Shown here piece by piece: positions 1 to 7,392 of a stretch of DNA of 13,748 nt. Source of the DNA: Treponema sp. (GTDB taxonomy: Bacteria > Spirochaetota > Spirochaetia > Treponematales > Breznakiellaceae). The DNA is taken from NCBI GenBank assembly GCA_020216655.1, contig JAIWNU010000051.1, positions 1 through 13,748 of the forward strand, given 5' to 3'. Within the stretch, counting starts at the first letter, position 1, and the number at the start of each line of letters is the position of its first letter. The notes under the pieces are model-generated. The model saw only the letters and a program-made list of their open reading frames with translations, was not told the origin of the DNA and ran no database searches. The position numbers and the translations under genes are program-made.

Positions 1-805
1 GAATTGCCATGCCGCCGCCCCGGGAGTCGACGAACCATAGTTCAATGCCCCGTTGAATTGCTGCATGAATACCAACGGTTTGGGCAAAGGAATGGTCAAC
101 CGGAAGAATTACGAAGTTCCGGTAGCCTGTTTCTGGAACCTTAAATATGTTTACCGAGTCGAGGCTGTTGATATAATAGTTTTTATGGGTCAGCATGATA
201 CCCTTAGGATTGCCGGTAGTACCGGAGGTATAAGAAATGGTTACTACCGTATCTTCGCTGCATTCCTTTTCAATGGTATCGAGCTTTTCCCTGTTCTTAT
301 CCAGGGCTGCATTGCCCAGTGCAAGGGCTTCATCGATTCTGAATAATTGATTTTTCGGATACGTACAGGATGAAAGATCCTGATCTTCATCGATTGCGAC
401 AATATCAATGGTGCGGCCTGTTTTAGCCTGTATGTCCTGGGCGACCCGGCAAATTTTATCAATATGATTGGCATTGGTCAGGATCATACGTGCTTCTGAA
501 TGGTCAAGGCGGTAATATATCTCTTCAGGTAAAAGCTTAAATGAAAGAGGGACCGCGATAAGGCCAGCCATTATTATCCCGTATTCGCCGACTATCCAAT
601 TGGGTCCGCCTTCGGCGTAAATGGCTACCCGGTCTTGTGCTTGGTATCCCCGTTCCAATAAAAAAGACGCAAAACGACGGCTTTCATCAAAACTCTGATT
701 AAAGGTTTTGGATACCCATCCGGAGTCGGTCTTTTTAAATGTGAATGGTTTGTCTCCAAAACGCGTACAGGCTTGATTCACCATATCAAACAAGGTTTGC
801 CGCAT
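1..805 (-). CDS. Long-chain acyl-CoA synthetase / AMP-binding ligase, N-terminal part
   Basis: ATP-dependent activation of a fatty or other carboxylic acid to its acyl-AMP and then the CoA thioester, in the cytoplasm or at the inner membrane face. The frame is open from an ATG at 805 to the window edge, 268 codons with no stop, so the C-terminal half lies outside. The adenylate-forming P-loop is clear at residues 191-207 (SYTSGTTGNPKGIMLTH). The lead-in 'GDKPFTFKK', the 'GLIAVPLSFKLLPEEIYYRLDHSEARMILTN' type region (about 84-110) and 'ILPVDHSFAQTVG' (about 232-244) follow the order seen in long-chain acyl-CoA ligases (FadD/FAA class). The start is supported by a strong AGGAGG 5 nt upstream (about 811-816). 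The gene is transcribed away from the FMN-binding gene. The acid substrate cannot be told from this half. Confidence 0.93.
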   Translation of the reverse strand, partial: MRQTLFDMVNQACTRFGDKPFTFKKTDSGWVSKTFNQSFDESRRFASFLLERGYQAQDRVAIYAEGGPNWIVGEYGIIMAGLIAVPLSFKLLPEEIYYRLDHSEARMILTNANHIDKICRVAQDIQAKTGRTIDIVAIDEDQDLSSCTYPKNQLFRIDEALALGNAALDKNREKLDTIEKECSEDTVVTISYTSGTTGNPKGIMLTHKNYYINSLDSVNIFKVPETGYRNFVILPVDHSFAQTVGIHAAIQRGIELWFVDSRGGGMAI

Positions 806-837
806 GGTGCCTCCTTATACATATTTATGAGCTTTAC

Positions 838-866
838 AATATAACAATTTATTTAATATTTGTACA
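838..866 (-). promoter_or_regulatory. Candidate sigma-70 promoter of the acyl-CoA synthetase gene
   Basis: On the minus strand a -35-like TGTACA (861-866) lies 17 bp from a -10-like TATATT (838-843), about 33 nt before the ATG at 805, leaving a leader of some 25 nt that carries the AGGAGG. The -35 matches 4 of 6 consensus bases and the -10 matches 5 of 6. The surroundings are very A/T rich, so other placements are possible. Confidence 0.45.
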
Positions 867-912
867 CGTCTGGCTAAGCACATGCGGGATAGGGGGAGTA
901 AAATAGTCAGTA

Positions 913-941
913 TTGACAGTTGGTAATAATTGGTCTATAAT
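913..941 (+). promoter_or_regulatory. Perfect consensus sigma-70 promoter for the FMN-binding protein gene
   Basis: TTGACA at 913-918 and TATAAT at 936-941 are separated by exactly 17 bp, so both hexamers and the spacer match the vegetative sigma-70 optimum. The expected transcription start is near 948, giving a leader of about 42 nt to the ATG at 990. This predicts strong, probably constitutive expression unless a repressor acts. Confidence 0.85.
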
Positions 942-950
942 TTATAGATA

Positions 951-977
951 AGAATTGTATTATATATAAACAATTCT
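951..977 (+). promoter_or_regulatory. Inverted repeat / 5'-leader hairpin before the FMN-binding gene
   Basis: AGAATTGT (951-958) and ACAATTCT (970-977) form a perfect 8-bp inverted repeat around an 11-nt A/T-only loop. It begins about 3 nt after the predicted transcription start and ends just before the GGAGG ribosome site (980-984). It could be a 5' mRNA-stabilising hairpin or a repressor operator; the sequence does not decide. Confidence 0.5.
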
Positions 978-989
978 ATGGAGGTTGTT

Positions 990-1811
990 ATGAAACGATT
1001 CGGCGTGGTTCTTATGCTCTGCGCGTTCGCCATGGGACTCAGTGCCCAGACGCTTAAGGATGGCAAATATTTTGCCCAGCAAGACGGTTTTGGTTCTTCG
1101 GGCTGGAAAAGCCAGGTAGTACTGGAAGTAAAGGGCGGTAAAATTACCGCTGCCAATTGGAACGGGGTGAGCAATATCGCCGGCGCGGTGGACAAGAAGG
1201 CCTATGACAAGGCTGGCAACTACAATATGGTAAAATTCGGCAAAGCCCAGGCCGAATGGTATCAACAGGCAGAAAAGGTAGAACAGTACCTTATAAAAAC
1301 CCAGGACTATAAGTTTAACAAATATACCGATGCAGAAGGACGCACCGATGCAATCTCCGGAGCTTCCATTCATGTAAAAGAGTTTTTTGATCTGGCCCAG
1401 AAGGCAATTGCCGCAGGTCCTGTTGCAAAGGGGTCCTATGCAAAGGATGGCTGGTTCTATGCTGAACAGGCGGATTTTGATAAAAATTCTGGCTGGAAAG
1501 ATACGGTCCTGCTGACGGTGGTGAATGGCCGGATAGTCGATGTTGTATGGAACGGAATATCGAACGACAAGGCGAAAAAATCTAAAATTGTTGAATCCGT
1601 AAGCGGAAACTATAACATGGTAAAATTCGGCAAAGCCCAGGCTGAGTGGCACGAACAGGCTGCAAAAGCTCAAGCTGCGCTGCTTACCGCCCAGGATCCA
1701 GCTAAAATCGCTGTTAAAGCGGATGGTAAAACTGATGCAATTAGCGGTGTTTCGATTGCAGTAGCACCCTTCCTGCAGCTTGCTGCGAATGCACTCAAGG
1801 CTGCACGGTAA
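990..1811 (+). CDS. Secreted protein with two tandem FMN-binding domains
   Basis: A 273-residue exported flavoprotein, probably carrying covalently attached FMN and moving electrons outside the cytoplasmic membrane. The start is the ATG at 990, with GGAGG 5 nt upstream; an in-frame ATG at 978 would lie in front of that ribosome site. Residues 1-20 form a signal peptide ending in LSAQ. No lipobox is seen, since Cys11 sits too early with Leu before it. Two copies of one domain follow (about 22-140 and 147-270). Each has a 'DG-x-Y/F-A' opening, a 'GWK' strand, 'GNYNMVKFGKAQAEW' (77-91 and 206-220) and a flavinylation-type motif: TDAISGAS (119-126) and TDAISGVS (248-255). In characterised FMN-bind (PF04205) proteins an ApbE/Ftp transferase links FMN to the Thr or Ser at the end of this motif; here it would be Ser126 and Ser255. 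It sits alone between a strong promoter and a terminator. No partner reductase is visible. Confidence 0.88.
   Translation: MKRFGVVLMLCAFAMGLSAQTLKDGKYFAQQDGFGSSGWKSQVVLEVKGGKITAANWNGVSNIAGAVDKKAYDKAGNYNMVKFGKAQAEWYQQAEKVEQYLIKTQDYKFNKYTDAEGRTDAISGASIHVKEFFDLAQKAIAAGPVAKGSYAKDGWFYAEQADFDKNSGWKDTVLLTVVNGRIVDVVWNGISNDKAKKSKIVESVSGNYNMVKFGKAQAEWHEQAAKAQAALLTAQDPAKIAVKADGKTDAISGVSIAVAPFLQLAANALKAAR
1227..1642 (+). repeat. Intragenic duplication with 26-bp exact repeats (1227-1252 and 1617-1642)
   Basis: The 26 bases at 1227-1252 recur identically at 1617-1642, 390 bp later. They encode the shared MVKFGKAQA segment of the two FMN-binding domains. The rest of the two halves has diverged much more. 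The pattern marks a 130-codon internal duplication, with this segment either under strong constraint or kept alike by gene conversion. Confidence 0.8.
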
Positions 1812-1843
1812 TTGCCGTGTTGCACCAGGCATGAATAGAAAGC

Positions 1844-1880
1844 GAGGGGCCTGAGGATTCTCAGGTCCCTTGTTTTTTTT
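1844..1880 (+). terminator. Intrinsic terminator after the FMN-binding gene
   Basis: A 12-bp stem (1844-1855 with 1860-1871, including G-T pairs) closes a GATT tetraloop and is followed by G and eight T (1873-1880). It lies 33 nt past the stop of the FMN-binding gene and only 11 nt before the ATG of the next gene. On the opposite strand there is no T-run, so it should act only on plus-strand transcription. Confidence 0.9.
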
Positions 1881-1891
1881 CAATAACAGAT

Positions 1892-2281
1892 ATGAAAATA
1901 AAACAACGCCTTGAAGCTCTGGGCCTTTGGGCAAAAAGAACTATCGGAACCCTTTATTATCTGACGATACATCCTGAAACCCCAAAACTTGCTAAAGTTG
2001 TAGCTATTATAGCGCTTGCCTATGCCCTTTCACCCATCGATCTCGTCCCGGACTTTATTCCTATTCTTGGGTATTTGGATGATCTTATTATTTTGCCCCT
2101 TTTAGTTGGTCTTGCGATAAAGCTGGTGCCCCAAAACCTGTTTCAGGTTTGTGAAGCTGAAGCACAGGAGCATCCAGTATCTTTAAAAAAACAGTGGGGG
2201 GCTGCTGTATTTATTATTCTCTTTTGGCTGGTCATTATTGGGTTAATTCTGAAAACAATACTCGCTGGATTTGGCGGCTAA
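1892..2281 (+). CDS. YkvA/DUF1232 family small membrane protein
   Basis: A 129-residue protein of unknown function. The family hallmark is clear at residues 42-71: LAYALSPIDLVPDFIPILGY followed by LDDLIILPLL, the Pro-Ile-Asp-Leu-Ile/Val-Pro-Asp core of DUF1232 (PF06803). A hydrophobic stretch around residues 34-48 precedes it, and a C-terminal membrane helix spans about 104-124. The short, basic N-terminus (KIKQR...WAKR) suggests it stays in the cytoplasm. The ATG at 1892 has no recognisable Shine-Dalgarno and lies 11 nt after the U-tract of the upstream terminator, so it may depend on read-through or an unseen promoter. Its last 47 bp overlap tail to tail with the long minus-strand gene ending at 2235. 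The family is well recognised, but no biochemical role can be assigned. Confidence 0.85.
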   Translation: MKIKQRLEALGLWAKRTIGTLYYLTIHPETPKLAKVVAIIALAYALSPIDLVPDFIPILGYLDDLIILPLLVGLAIKLVPQNLFQVCEAEAQEHPVSLKKQWGAAVFIILFWLVIIGLILKTILAGFGG

Positions 2282-5200
2282 AACGTACAAGACCCGTATT
2301 ATCAAAGTATGGTAGCTCTATGGGGTTATCCTGAGCTCGGATTGCCCCTGTATGGTTATCAAAGAGTGCCCACTGTACTGAATCGCCTTGCCGCTTTATT
2401 TTTAGTGTGTAGCGTCCGTTTGGGTTATTGAGAATCTGCAGCCCCGTTTGTTTAAGAACTTTAATGATGGTGGTAGCGTCGGGGAATTGGCCCTGTATTT
2501 CTAAGTTAATGGGGAGTCTGATTCCCTGCTGCAAAAGGGCTCCCCGGTTCAAGGCATAAAGTCCTTCGATGCAGACCTGGGCTTCTTTTTGCCGTCCCTG
2601 TTTTTTATAGATTTTCGCAAGTTCCATATAGGCATCGGCAATCATGTCCCGTTCCCAGACCGGATCAAATTGGGCGATAGCATTTTCCAGAAGTTCTGGA
2701 TCCTGTTTCAGTGTTCCCAGTTCATAGAAATAGGTAGGACGTGAAGCTTCAATAATACTGGTCTCGAAATGCATTGCTTCTAAGAGATACGATTCTGCTC
2801 TCCATGGATACTGTTTTAATGCAAGAAAATAATGAATGAGTGCATTCAGTTTCTGATTTCCTGTTCCGTATGCATCGGCGGTTTGGATGGTATAATAGGT
2901 GAGCAGCAATTGGTGCCAGAGGGCCAGTGTTTTATAGTGAATCCATTTAATAGAATCTACCAAGGCTTGGTGAAGTGTTGCCTTATAGGTAAAACGCTGG
3001 AGGTCTGCCAGCCCCTCATAGGTTTTTACTAAAATTGTGTGAAGGTCCATTTTATAGCGCTCATAATCGGTCCCGTAATTGACCATCCATGAAAGATCAC
3101 TCTGACTCAGGGTGTTTTCAGCATAAGAACGGGCATTTTCCAGATTTCCGGTCTGCTGGTACAGTTGAGATAAGTTGATTTTTGATAGCGGAGATGTATC
3201 CATCTCATAAGCGGCGGTATATTCGGCATAGGCTTTTGTAAAATCCAGGCGGTGCTGGTACAATTCTCCTCGGGCAAGGTGTCCGGAAGCCCGTTCTGCG
3301 TATTGCAATGAAAGGTGGGTGCAGTTAAAGGCATCGGCAAAATGATAAAAGCGGGTTTCTAATATGGAAAGATTGTAATAGGCTACTGAAAGGAACAGTT
3401 TATAGCCGCTTTTTTCAGCCTGTTTTATCGCCCGTTGATAATATTGTTTTGCATCGGTGTATCTGTATTGATCGGAATATATGGTTCCCAGTGTCATCTC
3501 AAGGCCCTGATCTGGGCCATAGCGATCCAGTGCATCGGTCAGCAATTTTTCTCCTTCTGCAAGACGATGGGTTTTAAAATACATCCAGCCCAGGTCTGCG
3601 AGGGCATCCCTGTTGCCCGGATCGAGTAGCAAGATTTTTTGCAGATAACGAATAGAATCATCGTTTTTATTGAGTCTCCCGGCAACGGAGGATAACTGAT
3701 ACAGGATATGGATATTGTCTCCTGCCAGTCTTTCTGCCTGCAGGTATTCATTCCATGCAAGTGAATAAAGGCCCCGGCTCTCAAATATATCTCCCAATTC
3801 GGTGTGTATACGGCTATCATCGGGATACTGTTTTTTTGCATTTTGTAAAATGGTAATAACCTGTTCCCACCGTTCTTCCTGCCGGAGCTGTTGAACTTCC
3901 AAGAGTATGTTTTGGATTTCTGTATCTTGGGCGTTCGAAGTATTGTTTTGGGCTTGGAGTCCTGACTGGGTGAATAAGAGAGAGCCCAGAAATATGAGAG
4001 AGAGAAGTTTTCCGGAAGAACCGCAAGAAAAGGGAAAAATCACAGCTAAAAAGCGCTTTATAGGATGTATTCCTTTTTTATATGATTCAACAAATGTCCG
4101 GTAAGCACAAGAGATTTCATCCTCCGCTATGTTTTGATCGGGAGAAGCGAAATTAGCCTTTTGATATATGTTGTAGAGGGGTATGATTTGGACTGAAAAG
4201 TTTCGTTCAATCCGAAATATCTCTTCCTGTAAGGTATGCAGTGAGGACCCTTGAGGCTTTTTATAGATTCCGGCAACACTGAGCTTCTTAATGCTGAATA
4301 AAAATAAAGCTTTTGCCGCGGGGCGGTTCTTTTTTGTAATAAACAGGTGATACAAATACCTGCAATAGTGACCATATCCAAAATAAACTACGATGAAGAG
4401 GTACAACAGCACCACAAGTATGATCCAATGAGCACGGATCCATTTTTGCATTGTTTCAAATGTTAAGGCTCTGTTCTGAGTTTTGGTTGTATCAGATGTA
4501 TCGTTTAAGGGGGAAAGTTTACTCCGGTTCTGAAGAATTTCCCCCAGGAGCCGTTCAAATGTTTCTTGCTGTGCTCCTTGTGAGAACCGGAATTGTTCAT
4601 TTTCTGCGAGCTGGGTAGTTGTTGGATCGTATTCTATCCATCCATAACCAGGATAATAGACTTCTACCCATGCGTGCGCCATGTTGGAGAGTACGGGGTA
4701 ATAATTAAAGGCCCCTGTTTCGGGATTAATAAAAAACCCTACCGCAACTCGGGATGGTATACCCTGGGAGCGAAGCAGGAGCACCATAGAAAAGGCAAAA
4801 TAGGAACAGTAGCCCTTTTTGGTTTCAAAAAGAAAGCGTCCGAGCTGATCTCCGTCGGATGCTATTCCCGGTTTAAGACTGTAACGGTAATCCCCGTATT
4901 TAAGGTATTCGTATATTGCCTGTACTTTTTCCCAGTAAGTTTCTAATCCTTCGGTAATGGAATCCCCCAGGGCCTTAATACGGGTGTCGCCGCCAAAGTT
5001 GGTATACCATTGGTACTCTTGGCTGGAAAGGCCGAGCTTGCCTGTTTGATAATCTTTTTCAGGCACCGAATCCAGCAGCTGGAACGGCATGGCTTCGCTG
5101 GTTTCGCTTATGACCCGGTATGCAGAAGAAAAAGAAGTGGTATCCCATGCTTTGAGGGGCTGGATGCTCCGGGGACTGTTCAGAGCGATAAGGGCCGAAG

Positions 5201-6194
5201 GATCAAAATTGATGAGAAAGTATTCCTGTTCAGTATCCCTGCGGTCTTGCCATGCGGGGCTTTGCAAGACAAGTGCTGCTGGGGGAAGTTCCTGGGGATG
5301 TTCAGCCTCATCCCATGAAGGATCTCGATAAAAGCCCTTTTTGCTGCCGTATCCAGAAAGAATGTAGCGCCGCAGAAGGATATGGGAGTCCTCTGGATCC
5401 TTATGAAGAATGAGGACCAAGTCTTCTTTAAGAGATATTTCGCTTTCGAGCCTCAGAAATTGGGAAAAATCGAATCTAAAAAGATCGGGCTTAATGAGTC
5501 CTCCGCCCTGTTCTGCAGCTTGCTCTTCCGCGGGTTTTCGTACGAGCAAAATGGAAAAGAGGCCTATTAATAGAAGTATAAAAAGGGCCCAGAATTTATT
5601 TTTTCGATAGCTCTGTACTTTGTAAGGATAGGCCATTAAGAGCGCTGCAAACTGAAGCAGTATAATCAGGGCAAAAATCGCTAGCATCTGAGTAGGCCAT
5701 AAATAGAACGTAAAGTTTTTGCTCTTCAACACAAGAAAAAAGAGGAGCAACAGGATGCCGTTTGCGATCCTGTTCCAATGCAAGGCTTTAAAAGAAAGCT
5801 TTGCCATAAAGGTGCTCAAGCCTATCCAGTAAAAAGGAAAAAGGGAAATTATAAAATTCCGGTCAAAAAAAAGAAGGAACCGATCGAAGCTGATCGATTG
5901 GCGGGGTACAATAAAGCTCGTACAAATCAGCAGTACCTTTAGAATCCATGGAATCGATAAGATAACAATCAACATCCATTTTCTTTTCAAGGTATATACT
6001 TTGGCTCCGGCTAATCCAACAGAAAAACCGAGCACAAGGCTCATCAGAAAAAACTGGATATTTGAAAGAGGAGCGGCGAGCAGATGTAGATGAAAAAGAA
6101 AGATGCCTATTGATATGCTGTATAGTATGCTGCTCATGAGAGGAGGACTTCTATGTTGCATGGTGGTTCCCATAATAACGGACACAATTTTCAT
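2235..6194 (-). CDS. TgpA-like membrane transglutaminase fused to a TPR protein
   Basis: A 1319-residue predicted envelope protein. Residues 21-217 hold about seven membrane helices (TgpA N-terminal type). Residues 220-585 are extracytoplasmic and contain a transglutaminase-like core with all three catalytic positions: Cys463 (GYCSYFAF), His507 (HAWVEVYY) and Asp523 (EYDPT). A helix (about 588-607) returns to the cytoplasm. Residues 625-708 resemble the DUF4129 tail of TgpA proteins. A second signal-like hydrophobic segment (about 714-748, ending GLQAQ) is followed by roughly 450 residues of TPR-type helical repeats (for example 795-860 and 865-925) and a small C-terminal domain (about 1235-1319). 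TgpA proteins are usually near 650-750 residues and the TPR protein is normally separate, so this looks like a fusion (junction 4050-4081). The start is uncertain: ATG 6194 gives a 44-bp overlap with the DUF58 gene and poor ribosome site; ATG 6161 gives an 11-bp overlap and a weak GGGA, and may be the real one. Confidence 0.85.
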   Translation of the reverse strand: MKIVSVIMGTTMQHRSPPLMSSILYSISIGIFLFHLHLLAAPLSNIQFFLMSLVLGFSVGLAGAKVYTLKRKWMLIVILSIPWILKVLLICTSFIVPRQSISFDRFLLFFDRNFIISLFPFYWIGLSTFMAKLSFKALHWNRIANGILLLLFFLVLKSKNFTFYLWPTQMLAIFALIILLQFAALLMAYPYKVQSYRKNKFWALFILLLIGLFSILLVRKPAEEQAAEQGGGLIKPDLFRFDFSQFLRLESEISLKEDLVLILHKDPEDSHILLRRYILSGYGSKKGFYRDPSWDEAEHPQELPPAALVLQSPAWQDRRDTEQEYFLINFDPSALIALNSPRSIQPLKAWDTTSFSSAYRVISETSEAMPFQLLDSVPEKDYQTGKLGLSSQEYQWYTNFGGDTRIKALGDSITEGLETYWEKVQAIYEYLKYGDYRYSLKPGIASDGDQLGRFLFETKKGYCSYFAFSMVLLLRSQGIPSRVAVGFFINPETGAFNYYPVLSNMAHAWVEVYYPGYGWIEYDPTTTQLAENEQFRFSQGAQQETFERLLGEILQNRSKLSPLNDTSDTTKTQNRALTFETMQKWIRAHWIILVVLLYLFIVVYFGYGHYCRYLYHLFITKKNRPAAKALFLFSIKKLSVAGIYKKPQGSSLHTLQEEIFRIERNFSVQIIPLYNIYQKANFASPDQNIAEDEISCAYRTFVESYKKGIHPIKRFLAVIFPFSCGSSGKLLSLIFLGSLLFTQSGLQAQNNTSNAQDTEIQNILLEVQQLRQEERWEQVITILQNAKKQYPDDSRIHTELGDIFESRGLYSLAWNEYLQAERLAGDNIHILYQLSSVAGRLNKNDDSIRYLQKILLLDPGNRDALADLGWMYFKTHRLAEGEKLLTDALDRYGPDQGLEMTLGTIYSDQYRYTDAKQYYQRAIKQAEKSGYKLFLSVAYYNLSILETRFYHFADAFNCTHLSLQYAERASGHLARGELYQHRLDFTKAYAEYTAAYEMDTSPLSKINLSQLYQQTGNLENARSYAENTLSQSDLSWMVNYGTDYERYKMDLHTILVKTYEGLADLQRFTYKATLHQALVDSIKWIHYKTLALWHQLLLTYYTIQTADAYGTGNQKLNALIHYFLALKQYPWRAESYLLEAMHFETSIIEASRPTYFYELGTLKQDPELLENAIAQFDPVWERDMIADAYMELAKIYKKQGRQKEAQVCIEGLYALNRGALLQQGIRLPINLEIQGQFPDATTIIKVLKQTGLQILNNPNGRYTLKIKRQGDSVQWALFDNHTGAIRAQDNPIELPYFDNTGLVRFSRQIQRVLFSELTQ
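4050..4081 (-). other. Relic gene junction inside the transglutaminase-TPR fusion
   Basis: Read on the minus strand, the junction holds a run of six A (4074-4079) and an AAGGA ribosome-site-like element. Nine nucleotides later comes ATA AAG CGC TTT (first base 4061). The encoded sequence from there, KRFLAVIFPF through GLQAQ, looks like an N-terminal signal peptide. A single A-to-G change would make ATA an ATG. With one A fewer in the run, the upstream frame would stop at a TAA overlapping this point (4060-4058). This is what two formerly separate, overlapping genes would leave behind. Confidence 0.5.
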
Positions 6195-7392
6195 AACTTT
6201 CTTGAGATAGCTGCGAAGCGAGCACTATGGCAGGATTGATAAAATAGATCTGTCGGGGATTGGGTGCAGTATTGAGTATTTTTTCAAGGACCGAATTGGG
6301 TGATGGAATTGTTCGGGGTAGGGCAAGGATAAAAAGGCTCGTTTCCCGTGAAAAGTCCGGTATAGAAAAACTATCTCTCATATCTACCGTGTAGGGATAG
6401 GCTAAGGTTTTCGCAATGGCTGTCTCCTCAGGACATTTTAGTTCACTTCCGGGAAACCAAAGATTTATAGAAAAATGTGTATGGATCAATTCAAGCGCAA
6501 GGGTCAAGGCATGGCGGCAAAGTACATCAACTAGTTTACGCCCTTCGTCTTCTGAAAAAAGACGATGGTCCACCGAGGTGTCCAAAACAAGGGTATATTC
6601 AGAAACCGGCGGGGGCTCTAATTCTTCCTGTCTAACGAACAGGTCCCCTGAATGGCCGAATAGCTTCCAGTTTATCCTTCTTGGATCGTCTCCGGGGGTA
6701 TAGGGCCGGTGTTCGGTGAGATCTTCGGTTTTTTGATACACCAGCTCTTCCCGCCTGGAGGAGCCGCCAATCTGAAAACGGAAGGGGAGTCCATTTTCCA
6801 TCGGTTTGGGACCAATGATAACTCTTTCGGTCAAAGTATGTTGAAGACCTATTGCTTGGGTATGGAATCCAAACATATCGGCGATAACAAGGTTATCACC
6901 TTTTGTGTAATACACTCCCCGTGAAAATTCTGTTGTGTCAACGGTGACGGAAAGTAATGATACAGGGGATGCTGAATCGGGGGCGGAAACTTGTTTTCTC
7001 TGAGGTATTGGAATTGATACGGAGATGTTTTTCTGGTCCTTGGTGACTAAGTGAACTTCATAGGTTGTGAGGATTCCAGGAAAAGTAAAGGGAAAGATAT
7101 GCCGCAGATTTTGTATCCATAGTTCAAAACACAAGGATTCTCCAGCAGCTGCCTCTGGGGGATGGATCGTGCATGAGAAAAAGCCGGCTTTTTTTTTGTA
7201 AAAATTCATAAGAATTGCAATGTTAACAAAAAGTCTTATCAACAGGAAAATTGATATGAACCCTGCAAGGGTGAGTATTATTTCCTGTGTTGCTAGACCA
7301 ACTGCTAAAGTGAGTACTGCCAGTATCCAGGATACAATGGTGACGGTCTTGTTACCGATCGAGGCTGAGTTTATGTTTTTGGCAGATTTCAA
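6151..7392 (-). CDS. DUF58 (vWA-like) domain protein
   Basis: A 413-residue membrane-anchored protein of the MoxR-associated DUF58 family, thought to work with the MoxR ATPase on envelope proteins. Two membrane helices lie near residues 16-34 and 37-60. A beta-rich extracytoplasmic-type region follows, then the DUF58 signature at about 228-243 (EHRPYTPGDDPRRINW), with the KLFGHSGDLFVRQEE continuation. A vWA-like strand with DTSVD (about 271-275) follows, a partial match to the metal-site DxSxS. The start is a TTG at 7392 with AGGAGG 7 nt upstream (7400-7405). The TTG at 7398 is only 1 nt from that site and is rejected. The gene overlaps the 3' end of moxR by 41 bp and the next gene by 11 or 44 bp, so the three are almost certainly translated from one mRNA. 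Confidence 0.9.
   Translation of the reverse strand: MKSAKNINSASIGNKTVTIVSWILAVLTLAVGLATQEIILTLAGFISIFLLIRLFVNIAILMNFYKKKAGFFSCTIHPPEAAAGESLCFELWIQNLRHIFPFTFPGILTTYEVHLVTKDQKNISVSIPIPQRKQVSAPDSASPVSLLSVTVDTTEFSRGVYYTKGDNLVIADMFGFHTQAIGLQHTLTERVIIGPKPMENGLPFRFQIGGSSRREELVYQKTEDLTEHRPYTPGDDPRRINWKLFGHSGDLFVRQEELEPPPVSEYTLVLDTSVDHRLFSEDEGRKLVDVLCRHALTLALELIHTHFSINLWFPGSELKCPEETAIAKTLAYPYTVDMRDSFSIPDFSRETSLFILALPRTIPSPNSVLEKILNTAPNPRQIYFINPAIVLASQLSQESYENCVRYYGNHHAT

Noticed and set aside
1020..1024. Lipoprotein signal at Cys11 of the FMN-binding protein
   Set aside because: Cys11 is too close to the N-terminus and preceded by Leu, outside even relaxed spirochaetal lipobox rules; the later LSAQ fits signal peptidase I.
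960..1934. Long minus-strand open frame (324 codons) across the FMN-binding gene
   Set aside because: It is antisense to a gene with a signal peptide, conserved repeated domains, perfect promoter and terminator. Its own translation is cysteine- and phenylalanine-rich low-order sequence with no recognisable domain.
4072..4081. Programmed ribosomal frameshift at the A6-G run in the fusion gene
   Set aside because: The run is in the wrong phase for the classical A-AAA-AAG -1 slip relative to the open frame, and the current frame already reads through to the TPR region without slipping.
4593..4946. Plus-strand open frame of 117 codons opposite the transglutaminase core
   Set aside because: It mirrors the catalytic region of the transglutaminase, where codon constraint keeps stops out of the opposite strand; nothing supports it as a gene.
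5878..5900. Short inverted repeat with CGATC and GATCG arms inside the transglutaminase gene
   Set aside because: Five-base arms within coding sequence are expected by chance and there is no associated signal.
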